This document shows, piece by piece, positions 27,193 through 35,424 of a stretch of DNA of 64,000 nt. Below the pieces are notes generated by a model. It had not been told where the DNA came from. It saw only the letters and a list, made by a program, of their open reading frames with translations, and did not search any database. The DNA comes from Stenotrophomonas sp. 24(2023) (GTDB lineage: Bacteria > Pseudomonadota > Gammaproteobacteria > Xanthomonadales > Xanthomonadaceae). Every line of letters starts with the position of its first letter. Within the stretch, counting starts at the first letter, position 1. The position numbers were made by a program, and so were the translations under genes. Location of the stretch: assembly GCF_030913365.1 (NCBI RefSeq), contig NZ_CP133160.1:3448001-3512000 (forward strand), read 5' to 3'.

Positions 27193-27936
27193 ATGCCGAT
27201 GATGCCTGTCGAACAACCGATGCAGGGCAGGGCGGCGGCGCGGGCGCCGAGCCTGCAGGCCGTCGCGCTGGAGAAGTCGTTCATGGCCGGCACGTTGCCG
27301 GTGCAGGTGCTGCGCGGCCTGTCCCTGGATGTGCTGCCCGGTGAACTGACCCTCGTGGCCGGGCCCTCGGGGTGTGGCAAAAGCACGCTGTTGTCGTTGT
27401 TGTCTGGCCTGTCCACGCCCGATGCAGGCCGCGTCAGTGCGCTCGGGGAAGACCTGGGCACCATGACGCGCGCGCAGGCCGAACGTTTCCGCCTGCAGCA
27501 CGTAGGCTTCGTGTTCCAGGGCTTCAACCTGTTCCCGGCGCTGACAGCGCTGGAGCAGGTGCAGCTGCCACTGGGCTACCTGGGCATCGGCAAGCGCGAA
27601 AGCGCGGCTATGGCCCACCGTGCACTGGAGGAAGTGGGCCTGTCACAGCGCAGCGACATGCGCCCGGCACAGCTGTCCGGCGGCGAGAAGCAGCGCGTGG
27701 CCGTGGCACGGGCCTTCGCCAAATCGCCCACGCTGATCTTCGCCGATGAGCCCACCAGTGCACTGGATGCACACAACGGCCAGCGCGTGATCGACATCCT
27801 TCACCGCCATGCCCGCGAACACAACACCACCGTGCTGTGTGTCAGCCATGACCCCCGGTTGATCCAGCATGCCGATCGCGTGATCGCGATGGAAGACGGG
27901 GCGATCCGTGACGACCGCCGCCAGAATGAACCGTAG
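27193..27936 (+). CDS. LolD/DevA-type ABC ATPase
   Basis: The 247-residue product has Walker A GPSGCGKS, a Q-loop in FQGFNLFPALT, the signature LSGGEKQRVAVARA, Walker B LIFADEPTSALD and the H-loop (CVSHDPRL), all typical of the LolD/MacB ATPase group. It powers the FtsX-like permease encoded 5 bp upstream. Nearby downstream ATGs (27196, 27220) are alternative starts. Confidence 0.93.
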   Translation: MPMMPVEQPMQGRAAARAPSLQAVALEKSFMAGTLPVQVLRGLSLDVLPGELTLVAGPSGCGKSTLLSLLSGLSTPDAGRVSALGEDLGTMTRAQAERFRLQHVGFVFQGFNLFPALTALEQVQLPLGYLGIGKRESAAMAHRALEEVGLSQRSDMRPAQLSGGEKQRVAVARAFAKSPTLIFADEPTSALDAHNGQRVIDILHRHAREHNTTVLCVSHDPRLIQHADRVIAMEDGAIRDDRRQNEP

Positions 27937-27946
27937 AGCCAGGACC

Positions 27947-28879
27947 ATGATCAACATGCAGCAACAGCCTGCCCGGATGCAGCGCGGACTTCGTCTTCTC
28001 GGCCTCGGGCTGTCGGCAGCACTGCTGCTGGCGGCCTGTTCGGATGACACGCCGGTGCGCGCGCCGGCCGAGCAGAAGGAGGCCACCGGCCGGGTCGCCG
28101 TTGCGCGGGGCATCGTCGATGTGGATGGTGGCCTGATCGCCATGGCGTTGCCGCTGGATGGGGTCATCGCCAGCGCACCGGTGAAGGACGGCGACAAGGT
28201 GCGCAAGGGCCAGGTGCTGCTGGCGCAGGACGATGCATTGGTGCAGCAGGAGATCGCCGTGGCCACTGCCGATGTGCAGGTGGCCGATGAACGCCTCAAG
28301 GCTGCCCGCGCACAACTGCAGGACCTGCAGCGCAACGCCGCGCGGCTGGCCACGGGGGCAAGCGAAGGGGTGTCGTCCCGCCAGCAGGCTGAAGCGGCCA
28401 CGCTGCAGCTGGCCGACAAACAGGCCGAGGCCGGTATCGCCGAAGCGCAGCGGGACATGGCCCGGCACAAGCTGGATACCGCGCGCCTGCGCCTGCGCCA
28501 GTTGTCACTGGTGGCCCCCGAGGCGGGCACCGTTGTCGGCCAGGTGCCGGCGGCGGGAAGCTACGGTCAGGCCGGCAAGCCGGTGCTGTCACTGCTGCCG
28601 GCGCGCCCACTGCAGGTACGGGCCGAGCTCAGTGCGGCCTATGTCGATGCGGTGAAGCCGGGCATGTCGGCGGTGGTGATTCCTGATCGTGACGGTCCGG
28701 ACAGTGATGGGCCGATGCCCAGGGCGAAGGTCGTACGCATCAGCCCGGTCTACGCACAGGGCCGCCTGCCTGCCGATGCCGGCCGCGGCGCGCCGCGTGT
28801 GGTGGACTGCATCCTGCAGTTCGAAGGGGAGGCGCCGGTGCGCTTCGGGCAGCACGTCCGCGTGGAATTCCATCGCTGA
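27947..28879 (+). CDS. HlyD/DevB-type periplasmic adaptor lipoprotein
   Basis: The 310-residue product has a signal with the lipobox-like LLLAAC, a lipoyl/barrel half (VIASAPVKDGDKVRKGQVLLAQDD), a coiled-coil hairpin (about 95-185), and the returning half (LVAPEAGTVVGQVPAAGSYGQAG). It links the inner-membrane pump to the NodT channel. The ATG at 27947 follows CAGGA; a GTG at 27908 lies inside the ATPase gene. It ends 149 bp before tRNA-Gly copy 3; apart from a weak promoter nothing was seen there. Confidence 0.88.
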   Translation: MINMQQQPARMQRGLRLLGLGLSAALLLAACSDDTPVRAPAEQKEATGRVAVARGIVDVDGGLIAMALPLDGVIASAPVKDGDKVRKGQVLLAQDDALVQQEIAVATADVQVADERLKAARAQLQDLQRNAARLATGASEGVSSRQQAEAATLQLADKQAEAGIAEAQRDMARHKLDTARLRLRQLSLVAPEAGTVVGQVPAAGSYGQAGKPVLSLLPARPLQVRAELSAAYVDAVKPGMSAVVIPDRDGPDSDGPMPRAKVVRISPVYAQGRLPADAGRGAPRVVDCILQFEGEAPVRFGQHVRVEFHR

Positions 28880-28895
28880 ACAGCTTCATCCGCTG

Positions 28896-28924
28896 TTGAC
28901 GGCGTGAAGGAAAAACGACACAAT
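28896..28924 (+). promoter_or_regulatory. Possible promoter upstream of tRNA-Gly copy 3
   Basis: TTGACG and CACAAT are 17 bp apart. The -35 matches those of the first two tRNA-Gly genes, but the -10 is weak and about 100 bp from the tRNA. Confidence 0.4.
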
Positions 28925-29027
28925 GGCGCTCCTTCGACACAGGTCGGAGGCGCGATGGAAAGGCCGCCGCAAGGCGCCGGAACATCAGGGGCTTCCGGCT
29001 CCTGCCTGCGAAGGCAAACGAAAGTCT

Positions 29028-29103
<76 letters not shown>

Positions 29104-29111
29104 GTTTCGAC

Positions 29112-29136
29112 AGGGCCCCGGAAGGGGCCTTGTTTT
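29112..29136 (+). terminator. Terminator after tRNA-Gly copy 3
   Basis: A GGCCCC / GGGGCC stem with a GGAA loop is followed by TTGTTTTT. Confidence 0.7.
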
Positions 29137-29258
29137 TCTCCCGCGCCGGCAGCGCGGGGCACGTTGGCCAGCAGGGCCAGGCGCGCAGACGGAAAAGTGA
29201 AGTGTGGTATCAAATGGCTGGCATGTGCATCGGATTTCCGGTAATATGTCGGGCTTAC

Positions 29259-29334
<76 letters not shown>

Positions 29335-29341
29335 GTTTCTG

Positions 29342-29368
29342 CCAAGGCCCCGTTTTGCGGGGTCTTGT
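29342..29368 (+). terminator. Weak terminator-like hairpin after tRNA-Gly copy 4
   Basis: GGCCCCG / CGGGGTC around TTTTG, with only a short T-run. It may be a processing element between tRNA-Gly and tRNA-Cys rather than a full stop. Confidence 0.45.
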
Positions 29369-29399
29369 GCTGACGGGGTTGCATCCCCGGTGATTTACC

Positions 29400-29473
29400 G
29401 GCCTGGTAGCAGAGTGGTTATGCAGCGGATTGCAAATCCGCGTACGCCGGTTCGATTCCGACCCAGGCCTCCA
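29400..29473 (+). tRNA. tRNA-Cys (GCA)
   Basis: 74-nt cloverleaf: acceptor GGCCTGG/CCAGGCC, anticodon loop TTGCAAA giving GCA, T-loop GGTTCGATTCC, encoded CCA. It lies 65 bp after tRNA-Gly copy 4 and is probably co-transcribed with it. Confidence 0.96.
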
Positions 29474-29477
29474 TATG

Positions 29478-29509
29478 AAAAGCCCTGACTCCGGTCAGGG
29501 CTTTTTGTT
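29478..29509 (+). terminator. Terminator of the tRNA-Gly/Cys unit
   Basis: A 12-bp stem AAAAGCCCTGAC / GTCAGGGCTTTT with a 4-nt loop and T-run. Confidence 0.88.
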
Positions 29510-29576
29510 TTGCGCGATGGCGACAACGCGGGCCACATCCGGCAGAATCTTTTTTTTGATTGTCAGGGAGGCAAGC

Positions 29577-29816
29577 ATGGAATCTGTACAGCAGAACACG
29601 GACCAGGACCGCGCCAGCAGCACGCTGCTGCCGGAGATGATCAAGACGGCCGCGCACCTGGCCCTGCTGGTGGGGGTGGTCGGCCTGCTTGTTGCACTGA
29701 CCGACGTGGCGCCCTGGATGTTCACCGCGTCGGTGTCGGCCCTGCTGGCGGCGCCGGTGCTGTATGGCCTGGCCGATATCGTGCTCAGCCTGCGTGCCCT
29801 GTGCCGCCGTGCATGA
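29577..29816 (+). CDS. Small two-helix membrane protein, unknown
   Basis: The 79-residue product has a polar N-terminus (about 25 residues) and two hydrophobic segments (HLALLVGVVGLLVALTDVAP and ASVSALLAAPVLYGLADIV). AGGGAG lies 9 bp before the ATG. No family was recognised. It stands alone between the tRNA-Cys terminator and a convergent regulator gene. Confidence 0.7.
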   Translation: MESVQQNTDQDRASSTLLPEMIKTAAHLALLVGVVGLLVALTDVAPWMFTASVSALLAAPVLYGLADIVLSLRALCRRA

Positions 29817-29900
29817 GCGCGCGGTGTTGAACTGATGTCCGGGCCCGCCGTGTGCGGGCCTTTTCACTGGTGCCGCACCGACGGGCCGGGTGTGCCCCGG

Positions 29901-30239
29901 TCAGGGCGTCTGCGCCCCCGGCCGCTGCTCCCGCCAGAGCAGCAGCGCATCCAGTGCCGGGCACAGCGCCTGGCCCCACGCGGTCAGCCGGTAATCCACC
30001 CGTGGCGGTACTTCAGGGTAGACGGTGCGCTGCACGATCCCGTCCGATTCCAGCCGGCGCAGCTGCTGGGCAAGCATTTTCTGCGAAATGTCCGGAATCA
30101 GCCGTTCCAGGTCGGAATAGCGCTGCACCTTGCCATCGAACAGATGGAACAGGATGCGCAGTTTCCAGCGTCCCTCCAGGTGGGCCAGGGCAGCGGCCAC
30201 ATCGGTGGCGGCGGTATCAGGGGTATAGGCCTTTCTCAT
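29901..30239 (-). CDS. HxlR-family transcriptional regulator
   Basis: The 112-residue winged-helix product has LEGRWKLRILFHLFDG, RYSDLERLIPDISQKMLAQQLRRLE and the wing VPPRVDYRLTAWG, the complete HxlR pattern. There is no cysteine in the usual redox-sensing N-terminal position. It diverges from the SnoaL-like/SDR pair 84 bp away and probably controls it. Start MRKAYTPD chosen; upstream in-frame sequence is not protein-like. Confidence 0.92.
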   Translation of the reverse strand: MRKAYTPDTAATDVAAALAHLEGRWKLRILFHLFDGKVQRYSDLERLIPDISQKMLAQQLRRLESDGIVQRTVYPEVPPRVDYRLTAWGQALCPALDALLLWREQRPGAQTP

Positions 30240-30323
30240 CGGTGCGGGGCTTACTTTTCCGTGCGTTCTTGTGGGCGCCGGGAGGCACTTCGAGAATACC
30301 GCCATCCCCCTGGAGTGATCGCG

Positions 30324-30650
30324 ATGTCCCTTGACCTTCCCCCGGCGCTGTCCCGCTATTTTGCGCTTGCCAACGGTGATCCCGGTGTCCGCGCCGACGA
30401 CTGCTTCACGGCTGATGCGATCGTCCATGACGAGCGCCAGGACCATCAGAGCACCGCAGCGATCAGCACCTGGATCGCCAAGGCCCGCGCTGCCTACCAG
30501 CACCAGGTCCAGCCGCTGTCGGTGGACGTGAAGGATGGCCGTCATGTCGTCACCTCACGGGTACGCGGCAACTTCCCCGGCAGCCCGGTCGTGCTCACCC
30601 ACGCCTTCGTGCTGGCCGATGACCGCATCGTCGCACTGGAGATCGTCTGA
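30324..30650 (+). CDS. SnoaL/NTF2-like protein
   Basis: The 108-residue product has the compact SnoaL-like fold pattern: [26 protein letters not shown], then [20 protein letters not shown] and a closing [13 protein letters not shown]. Proteins of this type are small-molecule binding or isomerising enzymes and are often paired with SDRs in HxlR-controlled operons. TGGAG precedes the ATG. Its stop overlaps the next start (TGATG). Confidence 0.85.
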   Translation: MSLDLPPALSRYFALANGDPGVRADDCFTADAIVHDERQDHQSTAAISTWIAKARAAYQHQVQPLSVDVKDGRHVVTSRVRGNFPGSPVVLTHAFVLADDRIVALEIV

Positions 30651-31429
30651 TGGACCAGGGCATGCAACTGCAGGGCAAGCGCGTGCTGGTCACCGCCGGC
30701 ACCAAGGGCCTGGGCAAGGCCACCGTCGCCCTGTTCCGCGCGCAGGGCGCACAGGTGATGACCGTCGCGCGGAACCGGCCGGATGACCTGCCGCCATCGC
30801 TGTTCTTTGCCGCCGACCTCACCACCGCGCAGGGCTGCGCGGACGTGGCCAGCGAAGTGACGCAGCGGCTGGGCGGTGTGGATGTGCTGGTGCATGTGGC
30901 CGGCGGCTCTTCGGCACCGGCCGGTGGCTTCGCGGCACTGGACGAGGCGGCCTGGCAGCGCGAGCTGGATCTGAACCTGCTGCCTGCGGTGCGCCTGGAC
31001 CGCGCGTTGCTGCCGGCGATGCTCGCGCAGGGGCAGGGCGTCATCATCCACGTCACCTCCATCCAGCGCAGCCTGCCGTTGCCGGCATCGACCACCGCCT
31101 ATGCGGCGGCCAAGGCGGCGTTGTCCACCTACAGCAAGAGCCTGTCCAAGGAAGTCTCGCCCAAGGGCATCCGGGTGGTGCGGGTCGCCCCGGGCTGGAT
31201 TGAAACCGAAGCGGCCGTGGCCCTGGCCGAGCGCCTGGCCAGCGAGGCCGGCACCGATTACGAAGGCGGCAAGCGGCTGATCATGCAGGCGCTGGGCGGC
31301 ATTCCCCTGGGGCGCCCGGCGAAACCGCAGGAAGTGGCCAACCTGATCGGCTTCCTGGCCTCGCCGTTGGCGGCCTCGATCACCGGTGTCGAGTATGTGG
31401 TGGACGGTGGAACCCTTCCGGTGGCCTGA
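30650..31429 (+). CDS. SDR-family oxidoreductase
   Basis: The 259-residue Rossmann enzyme has the cofactor motif TAGTKGLG (15-22), VAGGSS in place of NNAG, and catalytic Y151-x3-K155 (TAYAAAK). The C-terminus [13 protein letters not shown] is typical of classical SDRs. It presumably reduces or oxidises a small carbonyl or alcohol; substrate unknown. It is translationally coupled to the SnoaL-like gene and probably controlled by the divergent HxlR regulator. Confidence 0.92.
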   Translation: MDQGMQLQGKRVLVTAGTKGLGKATVALFRAQGAQVMTVARNRPDDLPPSLFFAADLTTAQGCADVASEVTQRLGGVDVLVHVAGGSSAPAGGFAALDEAAWQRELDLNLLPAVRLDRALLPAMLAQGQGVIIHVTSIQRSLPLPASTTAYAAAKAALSTYSKSLSKEVSPKGIRVVRVAPGWIETEAAVALAERLASEAGTDYEGGKRLIMQALGGIPLGRPAKPQEVANLIGFLASPLAASITGVEYVVDGGTLPVA

Positions 31430-31613
31430 TCCCATCGTTGGCCACGATCGGCAAAGCCGGAAAGTGCCTATTCAGCGACATATCCGCTGGATGAACGTCA
31501 TGTAACCGATTTACCATTGCGACGCCAGCGTGAGGGTCCAGGGTGACTTGCGTGGCTACGGGCTGCCACCTGGCACCCGCATCAGCACACCCGAATCACG
31601 GAGCGATTGGATC

Positions 31614-32573
31614 ATGCGTAAGGGGAACATGGGGGGCGCGGCGCTGGCAACGGCGATCGTGGCGATGATGGCTGTCCCGCCGGCAATGGCGCAGCGGCAG
31701 AGCGCACAGGAAATACGCAAGCAGCAGGTGGCGGAAATTCCAACCTGCGCCAAGCCGCTGGGCACCATCTCGGTGATCGAGCCGGAGGACGGCACCAACT
31801 GGTGGACCGGCCAGCAGCTGCCGGCACCGTCCAAGCTGATCAAGGTGTTCATCAACAAATCGCGCTGCTTCACGCTGGTCGACCGTGGCGTGGGCATGGC
31901 GGCCGCGCGTGGCGAACGCGATCTGGCCGCCGACGGCGAACTGCGCCGTGGCGCGAACATCGGCAAGGGCCAGATCAAGGCGGCCGACTACGTGATGGTT
32001 CCCGATCTGATCGGTGCCAACAACAATGCCGGTGGCAATGCCATCAGCGGCCTGATCGGTGGCCTGATGGGGGGCGATGCCGGCCGTCTGGTCGGTGGCC
32101 TGAACTTCAAGAAGAAGACCGCCGACGTGGTGCTGACCGTCACCGATGTGCGCTCGTCCGAGCAGGTCGCCATGGCCGAAGGCAACGCCAAGAAGACCGA
32201 CCTGGGCTGGGGCGCCAGCGGCAGCCTGTTCACCGGCAGCAACTGGGGCGGTGCCGGTGCCAGTGGCTATGCCAACACCGAAATCGGCCAGGTCATCACC
32301 CTGGCCTACCTGCAGGCGTACAGCAACATCATTGCCCAGCTGGGCGCACTGCCGGCCGATGCGTCGGCGGCCAACGTCAGCCAGGCGCTGCGCGTGACCA
32401 AGCCGGCGCGCCTGCTGGGCAACGCCAAGGGCACCGGTGCGGCCGTGCGCAGCCTCGACCCGGGCATGCTGCTGTACCCGACCGGCAGCAAGGAAGGGAT
32501 GATGTGGGAAGTGGAAGACGAGCTGGGCAACAAGGGCTGGGTCAATTCGACCAACACCGAGCTGGCCAAGTAA
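31614..32573 (+). CDS. Secreted CsgG/HfaB-like protein with SH3-like tail
   Basis: The 319-residue product has a signal peptide ending PPAMAQ. The central domain resembles CsgG/curli-assembly proteins (INKSRCFTLVDRG, AADYVMVPDLIG, TADVVLTVTDVRSSEQVAMAEG). A glycine-rich loop lies at about 140-165, and a C-terminal region (LLYPTGSKEGMMWEVEDELGNKGWVNS) looks like a bacterial SH3 fold. There is no lipobox, unlike true CsgG, and no curli genes are near. It is preceded by a 184-bp gap with nothing recognised. Confidence 0.72.
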   Translation: MRKGNMGGAALATAIVAMMAVPPAMAQRQSAQEIRKQQVAEIPTCAKPLGTISVIEPEDGTNWWTGQQLPAPSKLIKVFINKSRCFTLVDRGVGMAAARGERDLAADGELRRGANIGKGQIKAADYVMVPDLIGANNNAGGNAISGLIGGLMGGDAGRLVGGLNFKKKTADVVLTVTDVRSSEQVAMAEGNAKKTDLGWGASGSLFTGSNWGGAGASGYANTEIGQVITLAYLQAYSNIIAQLGALPADASAANVSQALRVTKPARLLGNAKGTGAAVRSLDPGMLLYPTGSKEGMMWEVEDELGNKGWVNSTNTELAK

Positions 32574-32642
32574 GTCGCAGCACCGGCTGCAGCCCCTGGG
32601 ACGGCCCACGCCGTTCCAGGGGCGTATCGGGCTGTGCGGCGC

Positions 32643-34028
32643 TCAGCCCAGCGCCGGGAACAGGTTCATCAGCAGCACCATGCCCAGCCCCACCAGCGAC
32701 ACGATCGACTGGGTGATCGCATTGGTCCAGGTGGCTTCGGACATCGACATGCCGAAGGATTCCTTCACCAGCCAGAAGCCGGCGTGGTTGGCATAGTTGA
32801 AGAACAGCGAGCCGCAGCCGATCGACAGCGCCAGCAGTGGCGCATTGATGTCGGCACCCCTGGCGGCCAGCGGCGCCAGCAGGCCGGCGGCGCCGACGAT
32901 GCCGACCGTGGCCGACCCGGTCGATACCGAGAGCAGCATCGAGATCACCCAGCCCAGCAGCAGCGGCGACAGCGCGAACTGGTGGCTGAGGCTGACGATG
33001 GCATCACCGACCTTCGCGTCGGTCAGTACCTGCTGGAAAGCGCCGCCGCCGGCGATGATCAGCAGCACGCCGGCGATCGGCTTCAGGCTGGCACTGAGTT
33101 CATCGCGCAGGTGCGCACGGTCGCGGTGCCGGGCCAGCGTGGCCATGGCGAACAGCACGCCGACCAGCATCGCCATGATGGGATGGCCAAAGAACGCCAG
33201 CAGCGGTGCAAGCGCTGAGCTGGCCGGTACCACCAGCTCGCCCAGCGCATGCGACAGCATCAACAGCGCCGGCAGCAGCGAGGCGAAGATGCCCAGCGCC
33301 AGGCCGGGACGCGCCGCGGGCGCATCGTCCGCGTGGCGCGTCGGGGTGAACTGCTCGATCAGGGCTGCGTCCGGCCGTACCTGCAGGCGCCGCGCGATGA
33401 AGCTGGCATACACCGGCCCGGCCAGCACGATGGCCGGCACGGCAGCGATGAAGCCATAGACCAGCGTCGGGCCGACGCTGGTCTGCAGCGTGGCGATCGC
33501 GGTCAACGGGCCCGGATGCGGCGGCACCATGCCGTGCATCGCCGCCAGTGCGGCGATCACCGGCACGCCGGCATAGACATAGGCCGAGCCGGGCCGGGTA
33601 GACGTCTGCTGCAGGCGCTTGGCCACGGCGAAGATCAGCGGCAGCAGCACCACCATGCCGACTTCGAAGAACATCGGAATGCCGATGACGAAGGCCAGGC
33701 CGGCCATTGCCCACGGCAGCGCGCGTTCGGAGGTCCGGCGCAGCACGATGTCCGCCACGCCTTCGGTCACCCCGGTGCTGGCGAGGATCTTGCCAAGCAT
33801 CGCGCCCAGCGCGACCACCAGGCCGATGGCGCCCAGGGTCTTGCCCGCGCCGGCCGTAATCGAACCCAGCAGCGCGGCACCGGGCATGCCGGTGACCAGG
33901 CCGACCCCGATCGAGGTGACCAGCAGCGCCAGCAGCGGGTGCACGTGCAGGCGCGAGACGATCAGGAAGACCAGGAACAGCACGCTGGCCAGTGCGGTGA
34001 CCAGCAGGAACGTATCGTGGGGTGTCAT
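32643..34028 (-). CDS. GntP-family gluconate:H+ symporter
   Basis: The 461-residue integral membrane protein has some 12-14 helices. GntP-family features include a hydrophilic start to the first long segment, GAGKTLGAIGLVVALGAMLGKILASTGVTEGVAD, and MVPPHPGPLTAIA. It imports gluconate or a related sugar acid with protons. No gluconate kinase or regulator gene lies beside it. Confidence 0.92.
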   Translation of the reverse strand: MTPHDTFLLVTALASVLFLVFLIVSRLHVHPLLALLVTSIGVGLVTGMPGAALLGSITAGAGKTLGAIGLVVALGAMLGKILASTGVTEGVADIVLRRTSERALPWAMAGLAFVIGIPMFFEVGMVVLLPLIFAVAKRLQQTSTRPGSAYVYAGVPVIAALAAMHGMVPPHPGPLTAIATLQTSVGPTLVYGFIAAVPAIVLAGPVYASFIARRLQVRPDAALIEQFTPTRHADDAPAARPGLALGIFASLLPALLMLSHALGELVVPASSALAPLLAFFGHPIMAMLVGVLFAMATLARHRDRAHLRDELSASLKPIAGVLLIIAGGGAFQQVLTDAKVGDAIVSLSHQFALSPLLLGWVISMLLSVSTGSATVGIVGAAGLLAPLAARGADINAPLLALSIGCGSLFFNYANHAGFWLVKESFGMSMSEATWTNAITQSIVSLVGLGMVLLMNLFPALG

Positions 34029-34346
34029 TGTCGGTGCGTGCAGGCCACAGGGGGACGGTGGGCCGGCGGCCGGTGCGGCCCGCCAGTCCGTGGCGGACTG
34101 TAGCGTGTGGCGCCGGTGGCTACCTGTCGTTGGCCTGTCATCGGCAGATGCCGCCCGATCAGGCCAAGTCGCGCCGCCGATGCCATCGGCAGCGCCGTGC
34201 CGCCAGTGTGCGCTGCGCCATGCCCCTGCACCGGCACTAGTCCCAATGGGTTATCGCTGAAGCGGACAGCAACGTTCAACAATGGTTCACCGCTGCGGCG
34301 TTGCGTGCGCGGTCATCCATCAGTCGAATCCTTGGGAGGGGGGACG
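34029..34346. other. 318-bp intergenic region without a gene
   Basis: This is the divergent gap between gntP and the secreted hydrolase, so both promoters should lie here. No convincing -35/-10 pair, riboswitch or coding sequence was recognised. A purine-rich GGGAGGGGGG stretch ends the region as the hydrolase ribosome site. Confidence 0.6.
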
Positions 34347-35390
34347 ATGAAACACATCATGAAGGCAGGCCACCGGCTTGCTGCGGGCCTGCTGCTGGGC
34401 CTGCTGGTCGCCGGCGCCAGCCAGGCACAACCGGCGATTGCACCGGGTGCTGCGCCCGAGGTCGTTCACCTGTGGCCCGAGGGCCATTGGCAGCAGCGTG
34501 CGCGTGGCCCGGAAAAAGTGGGGGCCGAGGGCAGTGCCAAGGGCGCGGTCTCCGGTGTCAGTGATGCCCGCATGGACATCTATCGCCCCGCGCAGCCCAA
34601 TGGCACGGCCGTGGTGATCTTCGGCGGTGGCGGCTACTTCCGCATCCAGATCGGCGGGGCGGCCCGGCCCACCGCGCAGTGGCTGCAGTCGCTCGGCGTC
34701 ACCGCCGCGGTGGTGTATTACCGGCTGCCGGCCGATGGCTGGGCGCCGGTGTCGCCGTTCCAGGATGGGCAGCGTGCGATGCGCCTGCTGCGTGCCCGTG
34801 CGGGCGAGCTGGGCGTTGACCCGCAGCGGATCGGTGCGATCGGATTCTCTGCCGGTGGCAACCTGGCCGGCATCGTCGCCACGCGGTTCGACGCGCCGTT
34901 CTACGCGCCGGTGGATGCCGCCGACCAGCTGTCGGCGCGCCCGGATTTCGTGGGCATGATCTACCCGGTGGTGTCGATGCGCGCGCCGCTGGACAAGACC
35001 CGCTCGCGTCGTGAACTGGGCACCCAGCCCGACGCGGAGCAGGCCTATTCGGTGGAAGCGCATGTGCGCGCGGACATGCCGCCGGTGTTCCTGGCCCAGG
35101 CCGTGGATGACCGCACGGTGGACGTCGGCCACAGCGTGGCGATGTACCAGGCGCTGCATGGCGCCGGCATTCCCGCCGAACTGCACCTGTTCGAAAAGGG
35201 CGGACACAGCTGGGGCCTGGGCGTACCCGGTTCGCTGGTCGGCCAATGGCCGCGCCTGTTCGCGACCTGGGCGCGCAGCCACGGCTACCTGGGCGCTGCG
35301 CCCAGGCAACTGGCACCGCTGGGTGGCCCGCCGGCGGCCCCATCGACGGCCACGGCGCCCTCGCACGACGACGACGGCAGCGGCGACTGA
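34347..35390 (+). CDS. Secreted alpha/beta-hydrolase (acetylxylan-esterase-like)
   Basis: The 347-residue product has a signal peptide (about 1-27, ASQAQ). The core shows the oxyanion segment VIFGGGGYFRI, the nucleophile elbow GFSAGGN, the acid in QAVDDRTV and the histidine in KGGHSWG. These features fit BD-FAE-like or acetylxylan-type esterases acting in the periplasm or outside. The 30-residue tail is Pro/Ala/Asp-rich and disordered. The porin gene follows 34 bp downstream, so an uptake-and-deacylation operon is plausible. Confidence 0.88.
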   Translation: MKHIMKAGHRLAAGLLLGLLVAGASQAQPAIAPGAAPEVVHLWPEGHWQQRARGPEKVGAEGSAKGAVSGVSDARMDIYRPAQPNGTAVVIFGGGGYFRIQIGGAARPTAQWLQSLGVTAAVVYYRLPADGWAPVSPFQDGQRAMRLLRARAGELGVDPQRIGAIGFSAGGNLAGIVATRFDAPFYAPVDAADQLSARPDFVGMIYPVVSMRAPLDKTRSRRELGTQPDAEQAYSVEAHVRADMPPVFLAQAVDDRTVDVGHSVAMYQALHGAGIPAELHLFEKGGHSWGLGVPGSLVGQWPRLFATWARSHGYLGAAPRQLAPLGGPPAAPSTATAPSHDDDGSGD

Positions 35391-35424
35391 GCCGCACGCC
35401 TTCCATCTCATCCGGGAGACATTG

